Shown: positions 1-9,262 of the stretch, in pieces
How positions within the stretch are numbered: the first letter of the stretch is position 1
Layout of the letters: each line of letters begins with the position of its first letter
NCBI RefSeq assembly: GCF_000377945.1
Contig: NZ_KB898931.1
Coordinates: 33,993 to 97,992, forward strand
Source of the DNA: Thioalkalivibrio sulfidiphilus
Lineage (GTDB): Bacteria > Pseudomonadota > Gammaproteobacteria > Ectothiorhodospirales > Ectothiorhodospiraceae
Direction of reading: 5' to 3'
DNA: 64,000 nt
Notes under the pieces: generated by a model
Seen by the model: only the letters and a program-made list of their open reading frames with translations
Database searches by the model: none
Told to the model about the DNA's origin: nothing
Translations under genes and position numbers: made by a program

Positions 1-295
1 GCGCGCTGGCGGCGTGGCCATATACGCCCTGGATTCCCTGGTGCGCCGCGCGCGGCCGCTGCAGGAGACTGCCGACGGCCGCCAGGCCGGTGCCTATATC
101 AGCGAGGCCCAGGCCCGCGCCCTGGACCTGCTCAATACGGACCGGGTGCTGGTGCGCCAGAACGGCCGCACCGCCACCCTGGACCTGGTGATCGACGACG
201 GCGTCGCCATGGGCTGTGTATGGATTCCCGCCGGGATGCCGGAGACCGCTGCCCTGGGCGCGGCCTTCGGACCTGTGGAACTGCAGAAGCTCTAA
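1..295 (+). CDS. nuoG: NADH-quinone oxidoreductase subunit G, C-terminal end (partial)
   Basis: The reading frame is open from the window edge (codons begin at base 2) to a TAA at 293-295, so only about 97 C-terminal residues are present. NuoG is the large iron-sulfur subunit of complex I. This end has no cluster-binding cysteines and corresponds to the molybdopterin-oxidoreductase-like tail. Assignment rests mainly on position: it lies 18 bases before nuoH in an otherwise canonical nuo order. A GTG at 14 could look like a start but is only an internal Val codon in the same open frame. The true start lies outside the window. Confidence 0.8.
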   Translation, partial: RAGGVAIYALDSLVRRARPLQETADGRQAGAYISEAQARALDLLNTDRVLVRQNGRTATLDLVIDDGVAMGCVWIPAGMPETAALGAAFGPVELQKL

Positions 296-313
296 GGGCG
301 CTGGGGATACGAG

Positions 314-1378
314 ATGCTGGAAACCATCATGAATGTCTGGGAAGGGTTGCCGCTGGTCATGCAGATCATGGCCAAGATCACCCTGATCGTCGCGCCCCTG
401 ATGCTGGCGGTGGCCTATGTCACCTACGCCGAGCGCAAGGTGATCGGCTACATGCAGGTGCGCCTGGGTCCGAACCGGGTGGGTCCCAAGGGCTGGCTGC
501 AGCCCATCGCCGATGCGGTCAAGCTGCTGACCAAAGAGGTGATCATCCCCACCAACGCCAACCGCTACCTGTTCCTGATCGCGCCGGTGCTGTCCATCGC
601 TCCGGCGCTGGCGGCCTGGGCGGTGATCCCCTTCGACGACGGCATGGCGCTGGCCAACATCAACGCCGGCCTATTGTACATCCTGGCGCTGAGCTCCCTG
701 GGCGTGTACGGCGTGATCATCGCCGGCTGGGCCTCCAACTCCAAGTACGCGTTGCTGGGCGCCATGCGTTCCGCGGCCCAGATCGTGGCCTACGAGATCG
801 CCATGGGCTTCGCCCTGGTGGGCGTGATCATGGTGGCCGGCAGCCTGAACCTGGGAGAGATCGTCAGCGCCCAGTCCGGCAGCATCTACCACTGGTACCT
901 GCTGCCTCTGCTCCCTCTGTTCCTGGTGTTCTTCATCTCCGGCGTGGCCGAGACCAACCGCGCGCCCTTCGACGTTGCGGAAGGCGAGTCGGAGATCGTG
1001 GCCGGTTTCCACGTGGAGTATTCGGGCATGGCCTTCGCCGTGTTCTTCCTGGCCGAATACGCCAACATGATCCTGATCTCGGCGCTCACCGCGCTGCTGT
1101 TTTTAGGCGGCTGGCTGTCTCCCTTCCAGGGCATCCTGCCGGAGTCCGCCTTTGCGATTCCCGTGATCGGCTGGTTCCTGGACAGTGGTATCCACTGGTT
1201 CCTGATCAAGACCGCCTTCTTCCTGTTCTGCTTCCTGTGGTTCCGTGCCACCTTCCCCCGTTACCGCTATGACCAGATCATGCGCCTGGGCTGGAAGGTG
1301 CTGATCCCGGTGACCATCGTGTGGCTGTTTGTCCTGGGCGTGGGTGTCGCCTTCGGCATCGGCCCCTGGTTCGCGTGA
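314..1378 (+). CDS. nuoH: NADH-quinone oxidoreductase subunit H
   Basis: A 354-residue, very hydrophobic protein of normal NuoH length. NuoH forms part of the quinone-binding chamber at the junction of the membrane and peripheral arms of complex I. The signature [20 protein letters not shown] appears near residues 37-56, and the loop [19 protein letters not shown] appears near residue 215, both diagnostic of the ND1/NuoH family. It sits between nuoG and nuoI in the operon and ends 11 bases before the chosen nuoI start. Nothing departs from the family pattern. Confidence 0.97.
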   Translation: MLETIMNVWEGLPLVMQIMAKITLIVAPLMLAVAYVTYAERKVIGYMQVRLGPNRVGPKGWLQPIADAVKLLTKEVIIPTNANRYLFLIAPVLSIAPALAAWAVIPFDDGMALANINAGLLYILALSSLGVYGVIIAGWASNSKYALLGAMRSAAQIVAYEIAMGFALVGVIMVAGSLNLGEIVSAQSGSIYHWYLLPLLPLFLVFFISGVAETNRAPFDVAEGESEIVAGFHVEYSGMAFAVFFLAEYANMILISALTALLFLGGWLSPFQGILPESAFAIPVIGWFLDSGIHWFLIKTAFFLFCFLWFRATFPRYRYDQIMRLGWKVLIPVTIVWLFVLGVGVAFGIGPWFA

Positions 1379-1389
1379 GAGGTTCGATG

Positions 1390-1881
1390 ATGAGTGCTGC
1401 GATTCGCAACTTCTTCAAGAGTTTCATGCTGTGGGAACTGCTCATCGGCATGCGGCTGACCGGGCGCTATCTGTTCGCCCGCAAGATCACCGTGCAGTAC
1501 CCGGAAGAGAAGACGCCCATGTCGCCGCGCTTCCGCGGCCTGCACGCCCTGCGCCGCTACCCCAACGGCGAGGAGCGCTGCATCGCCTGCAAGCTGTGCG
1601 AGGCGGTGTGTCCGGCGCTGGCCATCACCATCGAGTCCGAGCAGCGGGCCGACGGCACCCGGCGCACCACCCGCTATGACATCGACCTGTTCAAGTGCAT
1701 CTTCTGCGGTTTCTGCGAGGAGGCCTGCCCGGTGGATTCCATCGTCGAGACCCACCTGTTCGAGTACCACTTCGAGAACCGGGGCGAGCAGATCATGACC
1801 AAGGACAAGCTGCTGGCCATCGGCGACCGGTACGAGCAGCAGATCGCGGCCGCCCGCGCCGCCGACGCGCCGTACCGATAA
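1390..1881 (+). CDS. nuoI: NADH-quinone oxidoreductase subunit I (2 x 4Fe-4S)
   Basis: A 163-residue ferredoxin-like subunit that carries electrons from NuoG towards NuoB. Two cysteine motifs are visible, [12 protein letters not shown] and [12 protein letters not shown], each ligating a 4Fe-4S cluster. Two ATG codons stand side by side at 1387 and 1390. The second is preferred because GAGAGG (1377-1382) is then 7 bases away, and the resulting length matches the family. The frame is open further upstream but overlaps nuoH, so longer versions are unlikely. Confidence 0.96.
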   Translation: MSAAIRNFFKSFMLWELLIGMRLTGRYLFARKITVQYPEEKTPMSPRFRGLHALRRYPNGEERCIACKLCEAVCPALAITIESEQRADGTRRTTRYDIDLFKCIFCGFCEEACPVDSIVETHLFEYHFENRGEQIMTKDKLLAIGDRYEQQIAAARAADAPYR

Positions 1882-1902
1882 GTTTCGAGGACGACTCAGA
1901 CC

Positions 1903-2496
1903 ATGAACTTTGAAGCCTTCCTGTTCTACTTCTTCTCCGTGATCCTGGTGGGCGCGGCGGTGGCCATGATCACCGTGCGCAACCCGGTGCACGCGGCCCT
2001 GTTCCTGGTGCTCACCTTTTTTACCAGCGCCGCCCTGTGGATCATGCTGGAGGCGGAGTTCCTGGGCATCGTGCTGGTGCTGGTCTACGTGGGCGCGGTG
2101 ATGGTGTTGTTCCTGTTCGTGGTGATGATGCTGGACATCAACCTGGCGCGCATGCGCGAGGGCTTCATCCGCTTCCTGCCGGTGGGCATCGTGGTGGCGG
2201 TGGCCATGGTGAGCGTCATGACCCTGGTGATTGTGCGCCACTTCCACATGGAGGCACCGGAGCGGGCGGGCGCGGATTACAACAACACCGAGGCCCTGGG
2301 CCAGATCCTGTACACGGAATACGTCTACCCCTTCGAGATCGCCGCGGTGATCCTGCTGGTGGCCATCGTCGCGGCCATCGCGTTGACCCTGCGTCGCCGT
2401 CCGGGTACCAAGGCCATCGATCCGGCGCAGCAGGTGCGCATCACCCGCAAGGGCCGGGTGCGCATGGTGGACATGAAGTCGGAAGACAAGTCCTGA
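1903..2496 (+). CDS. nuoJ: NADH-quinone oxidoreductase subunit J
   Basis: A 197-residue polytopic membrane protein with five hydrophobic stretches and a basic C-terminal tail (ITRKGRVRMVDMKSEDKS). NuoJ is an antiporter-adjacent membrane subunit of complex I next to NuoK. The segment LGIVLVLVYVGAVMVLFLFV, with its mid-helix Val-Tyr-Val-Gly, is the family hallmark (the pi-bulge helix involved in coupling). It lies between nuoI and nuoK in the standard order. A 79-base gap separates it from nuoK, the longest gap in this part of the operon. Confidence 0.96.
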   Translation: MNFEAFLFYFFSVILVGAAVAMITVRNPVHAALFLVLTFFTSAALWIMLEAEFLGIVLVLVYVGAVMVLFLFVVMMLDINLARMREGFIRFLPVGIVVAVAMVSVMTLVIVRHFHMEAPERAGADYNNTEALGQILYTEYVYPFEIAAVILLVAIVAAIALTLRRRPGTKAIDPAQQVRITRKGRVRMVDMKSEDKS

Positions 2497-2575
2497 TCCG
2501 GGACACGCATACACGAACAGACATGAAGTGGCGGGCCGGTCGACGGTCTGCCCGGGCTAACAAACGGGACCCATC

Positions 2576-2881
2576 ATGATTTCTTTGTCACATTATCTGG
2601 TCCTCGGGGCGATCCTGTTCTCCCTGAGCATCGCCGGGATCTTCCTCAACCGGAAGAACGTCATCATCCTGCTCATGTCCATCGAGCTGATGCTGCTGGC
2701 GGTGAACATGAACTTCGTCGCCTTCTCCCATTTCTCCGGGGATCTGGCCGGCCAGGTGTTCGTGTTCTTCATCCTCACCGTCGCCGCCGCCGAGGCCGCC
2801 ATCGGCCTGGCCATCCTGACCCTGCTGTTCCGCAATCGCCAGACCATCAACGTCCAGGATCTGGACGAGATGAAGGGATAA
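2576..2881 (+). CDS. nuoK: NADH-quinone oxidoreductase subunit K
   Basis: A 101-residue three-helix membrane subunit, the usual NuoK length. The conserved membrane glutamates needed for proton translocation are present in [13 protein letters not shown] and in [12 protein letters not shown]. The ATG is followed by [17 protein letters not shown], typical for NuoK. The gene ends 4 bases before nuoL, implying translational coupling with the downstream antiporter-like subunits. Confidence 0.97.
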
Positions 2882-2885
2882 GGTC

Positions 2886-4913
2886 ATGGAGAACATCTAT
2901 CTCGCCATCGTCCTCGCTCCCCTGTTCGGCGCCATCGTGGCCGGCCTGTTTGGCCGCCAGATCGGCCGGGTAGGGGCCCACACGGTCACCATCCTGGGCG
3001 TGGCCGTGTCCTTCCTGCTGTCTCTGTGGGTGTTCAAGGCCCACGTGTTCGACGGCGCGGAGGTCTACAACGCCACCGTCTACACCTGGATGGTGAGCGA
3101 CGGGATCCGCTTCGAGGTGGGCTTCCTGGTGGACAACCTCACCGCCATGATGATGCTGGTGGTGACCTTCGTGTCCCTGATGGTGCACATCTACACCATC
3201 GGCTACATGCAGGACGATCCGGGCTACCAGCGCTTCTTCGCCTACATCTCCTTGTTCACCTTCTCCATGCTCATGCTGGTGATGGCGAACAACTTCATGC
3301 AGCTGTTCTTCGGCTGGGAGGCCGTGGGCCTGGTCTCCTACCTGCTGATCGGCTTCTGGTACAAGCGCCCCACGGCCATTTACGCCAACATGAAGGCCTT
3401 CATCGTCAACCGCGTGGGCGACTTCGGTTTCATCCTGGGCATCGGCGCGCTGCTGTTCTACGCCGGCAGCCTGGATTACTGGGAGGTGTTCGCCGAGGCC
3501 GAGGGCATGTCCCAGGCCACCATCAGCATCATCCCGGGCACCGAGTGGTCCCTGCTGACGGTCGCCTGCATCCTGCTGTTCATCGGCGCCATGGGCAAGT
3601 CCGCCCAGGTGCCCCTGCACGTGTGGCTGCCGGACTCCATGGAGGGCCCGACTCCCATCTCCGCCCTGATCCACGCAGCCACCATGGTGACCGCCGGCAT
3701 CTTCATGGTGGCGCGCATGTCGCCCCTGTTCGAGCTGTCCACGGCGGCCCTGTCCTTCGTGCTGGTGATCGGCGCGCTGACCGCCTTCTTCATGGGCCTG
3801 ATCGGCATCGTGCAGAACGACATCAAGCGGGTGGTGGCCTACTCGACCCTGTCCCAGCTGGGCTACATGACCGTGGCCCTGGGTGCGTCGGCCTACGCCG
3901 CCGGCGTGTTCCACCTGATGACCCACGCCTTCTTCAAGGCCCTGCTGTTCCTGGCCGCGGGCTCGGTGATCATCGCCATGCACCACGAGCAGGACATGCG
4001 CCGCATGGGCGGCCTGCGCAAGTACATGCCCATCACCTACATCACGGCCCTGATCGGCTCGCTTGCCCTGATCGGTTTCCCGGGCTTCGCCGGCTTCTTC
4101 TCCAAGGACGGCATCATCGAGGCGGTGTCCCTGTCCACCACGCCGGGGGCGACCTTCGCCTACGTGCTGGTGCTGGCCGGCGTGTTCGTGACCGCGTTCT
4201 ACTCCTTCCGCATGTTCTTCCTGGTGTTCCACGGCGAGGAGCGCTTCCGCAACGTGGAGCACCACGCCCATCATGACGCGCATCACGCCGATGATCATGG
4301 CGACGACCATGGCGATGACCACGGCCATGGCCACCACGGTCCGGTGGAGCCGAAGGAGTCACCCTGGGTGGTGACCGTGCCCCTGATCCTGCTGGCCATC
4401 CCCTCGGTGCTGGCCGGTTACGTGGTGGGCCCGATGCTGTTCGGCGATTTCTTCGGCGATGCCATCTTCGTGGCCGAGGCCAACGACGTGCTGGCCCGCC
4501 TGGGCGAGGGCTATACCGGGGTGATGGGCTTCATCGTCCACGGCATGATGATGCCGCCCTTCTGGCTGGCCATGGCCGGTCTGGCCAGCGCCTGGTACAT
4601 CTACATGCGCAAGCCCTCCATCGCCGCCGCCGCCAAGGCGCGCTTCGAGTGGCTGTACAAGGTGCTGGACCGCAAGTACGGCTTCGATGAGTTCAACGCC
4701 TTCGTGTTCGCCGGCGGCAGCGTCGGCCTGGGCCGCGCCCTGTGGCGCTTCGGAGACCGGCTGTTCATCGACGGCCTGCTGGTCAACGGCAGCGCCCGGG
4801 CGGTGGGCTTCATCTCCAGATACGCCCGCTTCAGCCAGACCGGATACCTGTATCACTACGCCTTCGCCATGATCATCGGCCTGCTGGTGCTGATCACGGT
4901 ATTCGCGTTCTGA
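2886..4913 (+). CDS. nuoL: NADH-quinone oxidoreductase subunit L (antiporter-like) with His-rich loop
   Basis: A 675-residue distal proton-pumping subunit with Mrp-antiporter fold. The conserved core is visible: GWEAVGLVSYLLIGFW around residue 140, the KSAQVPLHVWLPDSMEGPTP block around residue 240 and THAFFKALLFLAAGS around residue 345. Around residues 457-486 there is a hydrophilic insertion with 12 histidines among Asp and Gly residues, lying between transmembrane segments. Slightly longer than the roughly 613 residues of the E. coli subunit, partly because of this loop. The C-terminal region contains the lateral helix typical of NuoL. Confidence 0.97.
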   Translation: MENIYLAIVLAPLFGAIVAGLFGRQIGRVGAHTVTILGVAVSFLLSLWVFKAHVFDGAEVYNATVYTWMVSDGIRFEVGFLVDNLTAMMMLVVTFVSLMVHIYTIGYMQDDPGYQRFFAYISLFTFSMLMLVMANNFMQLFFGWEAVGLVSYLLIGFWYKRPTAIYANMKAFIVNRVGDFGFILGIGALLFYAGSLDYWEVFAEAEGMSQATISIIPGTEWSLLTVACILLFIGAMGKSAQVPLHVWLPDSMEGPTPISALIHAATMVTAGIFMVARMSPLFELSTAALSFVLVIGALTAFFMGLIGIVQNDIKRVVAYSTLSQLGYMTVALGASAYAAGVFHLMTHAFFKALLFLAAGSVIIAMHHEQDMRRMGGLRKYMPITYITALIGSLALIGFPGFAGFFSKDGIIEAVSLSTTPGATFAYVLVLAGVFVTAFYSFRMFFLVFHGEERFRNVEHHAHHDAHHADDHGDDHGDDHGHGHHGPVEPKESPWVVTVPLILLAIPSVLAGYVVGPMLFGDFFGDAIFVAEANDVLARLGEGYTGVMGFIVHGMMMPPFWLAMAGLASAWYIYMRKPSIAAAAKARFEWLYKVLDRKYGFDEFNAFVFAGGSVGLGRALWRFGDRLFIDGLLVNGSARAVGFISRYARFSQTGYLYHYAFAMIIGLLVLITVFAF

Positions 4914-4977
4914 GCGCGGACCATAACGACAAGACGATCCGGCAGGATCGAATCGCGGAACATTTTGGGACTGATCA

Positions 4978-6492
4978 ATGTTTGCTGACTGGCCACTTCT
5001 GAGTCTGGTGATCTGGACGCCGATCATCGGCGGCATCCTGGTGCTGATGGCGGGGGACAAGATGCCCGACGGCGCGCGCCGTCTGGCGCTGTTCTTCTCG
5101 GTGCTGACCTTCCTGATCAGCATCCCGCTGTTCGTGCACTTCGACCGGGGCACCCACGAGATGCAGTTCGTGGAGCTGCTGCCCTGGATCAGCACCTTCA
5201 ACGTCAACTACCACCTGGGCGTGGACGGCATCTCCATGCCGCTGATCCTGCTCACCACCTTCACCACGGTGCTGGTGGTGATCGCCGCCTGGGAGGTGAT
5301 CCAGAAGCGGGTGTCCCAGTACATGGCCGCCTTCCTGATCATGGAAGGCTTCATGAACGGCGTGTTCGCGGCCCTGGACTCGGTGCTGTTCTACGTGTTC
5401 TTCGAGGGCATGCTGATCCCCATGTTCCTGGTGATCGGCCTGTGGGGCGGCCCGAACCGGGTCTACGCCACCCTCAAGTTCTTCCTCTACACCTTCCTGG
5501 GCTCGGTGTTCATGCTGGTCGCGCTGATCTACATGTACACCCGCTCCGGCAGCTTCGCGATCCTGGACTTCCACCAGCTGCAGCTGGGCATGACCGCCCA
5601 GGTGCTGATCTTCCTGGCCTTCCTGGCGGCCTTCGCGGTGAAGATCCCCATGTGGCCGGTGCACACCTGGTTGCCGGACGCCCACGTGGAGGCGCCCACC
5701 GGCGGCTCGGTGGTGCTGGCGGCCATCATGCTCAAGATCGGCGGCTACGGCTTCCTGCGCTTCAGCCTGCCCATCACCCCGGACGCCTCCATGGCCCTGG
5801 ACTGGCTGCTGATCACCATGTCGCTCATCGCCGTGGTCTACATCGGCTTCGTGGCCCTGGTACAGCAGGACATGAAGAAACTGATCGCCTATTCGTCCAT
5901 CGCCCACATGGGCTTCGTGACGCTGGGCATCTTCATCGTGTTCATGATCTACAACAACACCGGCAACTGGCAGGGCGCGGCACTGGGCATCGAGGGCGCC
6001 ATGGTGCAGATGATCTCCCATGGCTTCATCTCCGCGGCCATGTTCCTGTGCGTGGGCGTGCTCTACGACCGCCTGCACAGCCGCCAGATCGCCGACTACG
6101 GCGGGGTGGTGAACACCATGCCCTGGTTCGCCGCCTTCTTCGTGCTGTTCGCCATGGCCAACACCGGCCTGCCCGGCACCTCCGGGTTCGTGGGCGAGTT
6201 CATGGTGATCCTGGCCAGCTTCAAGGCCAATTTCTGGATCGCCTTCCTGGCCGCCACCACCCTGATCCTGGCCGCCGGCTATACCCTGTGGCTGGTCAAG
6301 CGGGTGGTGTTCGGCGAGATCGCCAATGACAACGTGGCCAAGCTCCAGGATCTCAACCCCCGCGAGTTCCTGGTGCTGGGCATCCTCGCCTTCGTGGTGC
6401 TGCTGCTGGGCGTGTGGCCCGCGCCGCTGCTGGAGGTGATGCATGCCACGGTGGACAACCTGATCCAGCACATCGCTGTATCCAAGCTCTGA
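4978..6492 (+). CDS. nuoM: NADH-quinone oxidoreductase subunit M (antiporter-like)
   Basis: A 504-residue polytopic membrane protein, the second antiporter-like proton channel of complex I. The family block [20 protein letters not shown] (around residue 220) includes the Lys and Pro residues of the channel, and the first-half glutamate is seen in [28 protein letters not shown] marks the second half. It follows nuoL after 64 bases and precedes nuoN by 13. The ATG at 4978 gives a standard N-terminus and the gene shows no internal anomalies. Confidence 0.97.
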   Translation: MFADWPLLSLVIWTPIIGGILVLMAGDKMPDGARRLALFFSVLTFLISIPLFVHFDRGTHEMQFVELLPWISTFNVNYHLGVDGISMPLILLTTFTTVLVVIAAWEVIQKRVSQYMAAFLIMEGFMNGVFAALDSVLFYVFFEGMLIPMFLVIGLWGGPNRVYATLKFFLYTFLGSVFMLVALIYMYTRSGSFAILDFHQLQLGMTAQVLIFLAFLAAFAVKIPMWPVHTWLPDAHVEAPTGGSVVLAAIMLKIGGYGFLRFSLPITPDASMALDWLLITMSLIAVVYIGFVALVQQDMKKLIAYSSIAHMGFVTLGIFIVFMIYNNTGNWQGAALGIEGAMVQMISHGFISAAMFLCVGVLYDRLHSRQIADYGGVVNTMPWFAAFFVLFAMANTGLPGTSGFVGEFMVILASFKANFWIAFLAATTLILAAGYTLWLVKRVVFGEIANDNVAKLQDLNPREFLVLGILAFVVLLLGVWPAPLLEVMHATVDNLIQHIAVSKL

Positions 6493-6505
6493 CCCGGATA
6501 ACGAC

Positions 6506-7948
6506 ATGACCTTCGAGATCCCAGACTTCATGCCCGTGATCCCCGAGCTGTTCGTGCTCGGGATGGCCTGCGCCATTCTCGTGATCGACCTGTTCGTGCC
6601 CCAGGCGCGCCGGGACATCACCTACGGGCTGTCCCAGTTCACCCTAATCGGTGCAGCAGTCCTGACCATCGCCCTGGCGAGCCCCGAGACCCGCTTCACC
6701 TTCAACGACACCTTCATCGCCGACGGGCTCTCGGACCTGCTCAAGGTGGCGGTCTACCTGATCACCGCCGTGGTGTTCCTGTATTCCCGCCCCTACCTGC
6801 AGGACCGGGACATCTATAAGGGGGAGTACTACGTGCTCGGCCTGTTCGGCGTGCTGGGCATGATGATCATGATCTCCTCCTACAGCTTCCTGACCCTGTA
6901 CCTGGGCCTGGAGCTGCTGTCCCTGTCCCTGTACGCCATGGTGGCCTTCAACCGGGATTCCGCCCGGGCCTCCGAGGCGGCCATGAAGTACTTCATCCTG
7001 GGTGCGATTGCCTCGGGCATGCTGCTCTACGGCATGTCCATCCTCTACGGCATCACCGGCAGCCTGGACATCAAGGAGGTCAGCGATTACTTGATCACCT
7101 CCAGCGCCGGCCTGAACGTGCCCCTGGTGTTCGCCCTGTCCTTCGTGATCGTGGGTCTGGCCTTCAAGCTGGGCGCCGTGCCCTTCCACATGTGGGTGCC
7201 CGACGTCTATCACGGCGCGCCCACCTCGGTGACCCTGTTCATCGGCACCGCCCCCAAGCTGGCGGGCCTGGCCATCATCATGCGCCTGCTGGTGGACGGC
7301 CTGGGCCCCCTGCACCACGACTGGCAGGGCATGCTCACCATCCTGGCGGTGCTCTCCCTGGCGGTGGGCAACGTGGTGGCCATCGCCCAGACCAACATCA
7401 AGCGCATGCTGGCCTACTCGACCATCTCCCACGTGGGCTTCATCCTCATGGGCATCCTGGCCGGGACCCACGAGGGTTATGCCGCGGCCCTGTTCTACAC
7501 CCTGGTCTACGCCATCGTGGCCGCCGGCGGCTTCGGCATGATCATCCTGCTGTCCCGCCGGGGCTTCGAGGCGGAGAACCTGGACGACTTCCGGGGCCTG
7601 AACGAGCGCAGCCCCTGGTTCGCCTTCATCATGCTGCTGATCATGTTCTCCATGGCCGGCGTGCCGCCGACCGTGGGCTTCTACGCCAAGCTCGCCGTGC
7701 TGCAGGCGGTGGTGCAGGTGGACATGATCTGGCTGGCCATCTTCGCGGTGATCTTCTCCATCGTCGGCGCCTTCTACTACCTGCGGGCGGTGAAGATCAT
7801 GTATTTCGACAAGCCCGAGGACGAATCCCCGCTGCCGAAGGCCCTGGACATGAACGTGGTGCTGAGCATCAACGGTCTGCTGGTCATCGTGCTGGGGATC
7901 TTTCCCGGCCTGCTGATGTCTCTAGCTACCGGAGCCATTAGTTGGTAA
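6506..7948 (+). CDS. nuoN: NADH-quinone oxidoreductase subunit N (antiporter-like)
   Basis: A 480-residue membrane subunit and third antiporter-like proton channel. Typical motifs are [13 protein letters not shown] (conserved Glu), [22 protein letters not shown] transposed around residue 225 (cut here by eye at the usual loop), and [14 protein letters not shown]. It is the last core nuo gene and is followed after 14 bases by a DUF2818 gene. Length and order agree with proteobacterial type-I operons. Confidence 0.97.
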   Translation: MTFEIPDFMPVIPELFVLGMACAILVIDLFVPQARRDITYGLSQFTLIGAAVLTIALASPETRFTFNDTFIADGLSDLLKVAVYLITAVVFLYSRPYLQDRDIYKGEYYVLGLFGVLGMMIMISSYSFLTLYLGLELLSLSLYAMVAFNRDSARASEAAMKYFILGAIASGMLLYGMSILYGITGSLDIKEVSDYLITSSAGLNVPLVFALSFVIVGLAFKLGAVPFHMWVPDVYHGAPTSVTLFIGTAPKLAGLAIIMRLLVDGLGPLHHDWQGMLTILAVLSLAVGNVVAIAQTNIKRMLAYSTISHVGFILMGILAGTHEGYAAALFYTLVYAIVAAGGFGMIILLSRRGFEAENLDDFRGLNERSPWFAFIMLLIMFSMAGVPPTVGFYAKLAVLQAVVQVDMIWLAIFAVIFSIVGAFYYLRAVKIMYFDKPEDESPLPKALDMNVVLSINGLLVIVLGIFPGLLMSLATGAISW

Positions 7949-7962
7949 GGGGAATCTGAATC

Positions 7963-8286
7963 ATGGGTATGAGCGCAACCTGGCTGGCCTGGGTGTTCTT
8001 CGGGCTGGCCTTCGTGGTGGCCAACCTGCCCTGGCTCAGCGAGCGGATCTTTTTCGTCATCGAACCGAAGAAGGGCGAGAAGGGGCCGGCCATGCGGCTG
8101 CTGGAGTGGTTCGTGCTCTACCTCGTGGTGGGCCTGATCGCCCTGGCCTTCGAGCGCCAGGTCACCGGCAGCAACCATCCCCAGGAGTGGGAGTTCTACG
8201 CCATCACCCTGTCCCTATTCACGGTGTTCGCCCTGCCGGGCTTCATCTACCGCTACGACCTGCGCAAGCTGCTGCAGCGGCGCTGA
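7963..8286 (+). CDS. DUF2818 family small membrane protein
   Basis: A 107-residue protein with three hydrophobic segments (starting WLAWVFFGLAFVVANLPWL) and a basic C-terminus (RYDLRKLLQRR). It resembles the DUF2818 family, which in beta- and some gammaproteobacteria regularly follows nuoN. Its function is unknown; co-transcription with nuo suggests a role in complex I assembly or stability, which is inference from position only. It is the final gene of the operon before a REP pair. Two near-adjacent ATGs (7963 and 7969) could both serve as start. Confidence 0.85.
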   Translation: MGMSATWLAWVFFGLAFVVANLPWLSERIFFVIEPKKGEKGPAMRLLEWFVLYLVVGLIALAFERQVTGSNHPQEWEFYAITLSLFTVFALPGFIYRYDLRKLLQRR

Positions 8287-8296
8287 AGCACGGTGC

Positions 8297-8375
8297 GTGG
8301 GTCGGGCTTCAGCCCGACGGCCAGACCTCAGGACGGCAGCCTCGTCGGGCTAAAGCCCGACCCGCGTGCATGTTT
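8297..8375. repeat. REP-like palindrome pair after the nuo operon
   Basis: Two GC-rich hairpins, GTCGGGCTTCAGCCCGAC near 8301-8318 and GTCGGGCTAAAGCCCGAC near 8344-8361, face each other as inverted copies with GTGGG/CCCGC extensions. This is the organisation of REP or BIME elements common in gammaproteobacteria. Lying directly behind the last nuo-operon gene, they may protect the mRNA 3' end or attenuate read-through. Confidence 0.75.
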
Positions 8376-8405
8376 CGGGGCTGCGGCCCGATTCCGAAGC
8401 CGCAC

Positions 8406-8434
8406 TTGAAATCCCATGCGCAAGTGACTATAGT
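8406..8434 (+). promoter_or_regulatory. sigma70 promoter for initiator tRNA
   Basis: TTGAAA at 8406-8411 and TATAGT at 8429-8434 are separated by exactly 17 bases. A start about 7 bases downstream would begin just before the mature tRNA 5' end at 8448, as expected for a strong stable-RNA promoter. It may also feed the rimP-nusA-infB operon by read-through of the terminator behind the tRNA. Confidence 0.8.
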
Positions 8435-8447
8435 ATGCAACCTCTGA

Positions 8448-8524
8448 TGCGGGGTGGAGCAGTCTGGCAGCTCGTCGGGCTCATAACCCGAAGGTCGCAG
8501 GTTCAAATCCTGCCCCCGCTACCA
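8448..8524 (+). tRNA. metY: initiator tRNA-Met (CAU)
   Basis: A 77-nt cloverleaf with encoded CCA and CAT anticodon. The anticodon stem carries three G-C pairs (CGGG CTCATAA CCCG), the initiator signature, and the first base does not pair with base 72. Here the mismatch reads U1-U72 rather than the C1-A72 of E. coli. Its place upstream of rimP-nusA-infB matches metY in E. coli. It has its own promoter and is followed by a terminator-like hairpin. Confidence 0.95.
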
Positions 8525-8533
8525 AGGACTTAG

Positions 8534-8560
8534 AAAAGGCCCCATCAGGGGCCTTTTTGT
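8534..8560 (+). terminator. Intrinsic terminator after tRNA-Met
   Basis: The stem AAAGGCCCC / GGGGCCTTT with an ATCA loop is followed by a T-rich run (8554-8558). It begins 10 bases after the tRNA CCA end. It could be partly leaky and act as an attenuator for the downstream operon, as has been described for the metY-nusA operon of enterobacteria. Confidence 0.85.
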
Positions 8561-8652
8561 TACCGGGTCCCGGCAGGCGGTCGCCGGGAATCCGATCAAT
8601 GCCTGGGTATTTCGACAAGGGCCGCGTGCCCTTTTTTTGTGGGTGGTGAACG

Positions 8653-9135
8653 GTGGCGGATTCGGATTCCTTGCAGCTCAAGGCCCTGCTGGAGCCCCTG
8701 GTGACCCGGATGGGATACCAGCTCTGGGGCATGGAGTTTCGTGTCGCCAAGCACAGCGCCCTGCTGCGTCTGTTCATCGACAGCGAGCAGGGCATCACCC
8801 TGGACGACTGCACCGAGGTAAGCCGCCAGGTGAGCGCCCTGATGGATGTGGAAGACCCCATCCAGGTGCCCTATACCCTGGAAGTGTCCTCCCCCGGCGT
8901 GGACCGGCCCCTGTTCGAGGCCAGCCACTACGCCCGCTACGTGGGCGAGCAGGTGCGGGTGCGTACCCAGTGGCCCATCGACGGACAGCGCAACTTCGCC
9001 GGCGTGATCGTCTCGGCGGATGCGGACTCGGTGACCCTGGACGTGGACGGCCGCGAGGTGCGCCTGCCCCTGGAGGCCATTGCCAGGGGCCGGCTCAAGG
9101 GCACCCTGCCGCCGGCCACCCAGGTCGAGGAATAG
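8653..9135 (+). CDS. rimP: Ribosome maturation factor RimP
   Basis: A 160-residue protein needed for 30S subunit maturation. The N-terminal alpha/beta domain contains LLRLFIDSEQGITLDDCTEV and the family block YTLEVSSPGVDRPL (around residue 78); a C-terminal SH3-like beta-barrel follows. The start is a GTG giving VADSDSLQLKALLEPLV; no ATG lies nearby upstream. The gene heads the nusA-infB operon as in most proteobacteria. Confidence 0.93.
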   Translation: MADSDSLQLKALLEPLVTRMGYQLWGMEFRVAKHSALLRLFIDSEQGITLDDCTEVSRQVSALMDVEDPIQVPYTLEVSSPGVDRPLFEASHYARYVGEQVRVRTQWPIDGQRNFAGVIVSADADSVTLDVDGREVRLPLEAIARGRLKGTLPPATQVEE

Positions 9136-9262
9136 GGCGCAGACAGGTTTTTTGACGCCCGGCGCGGCTTGCGCGGGGTAGAGATCGAGGATTGAGTCGC
9201 CGGAATGGCCTGTGGCGGATGCCCAGCCCCCGGGGGGCTTTCGGTTTACTGGAGATGCAGTC

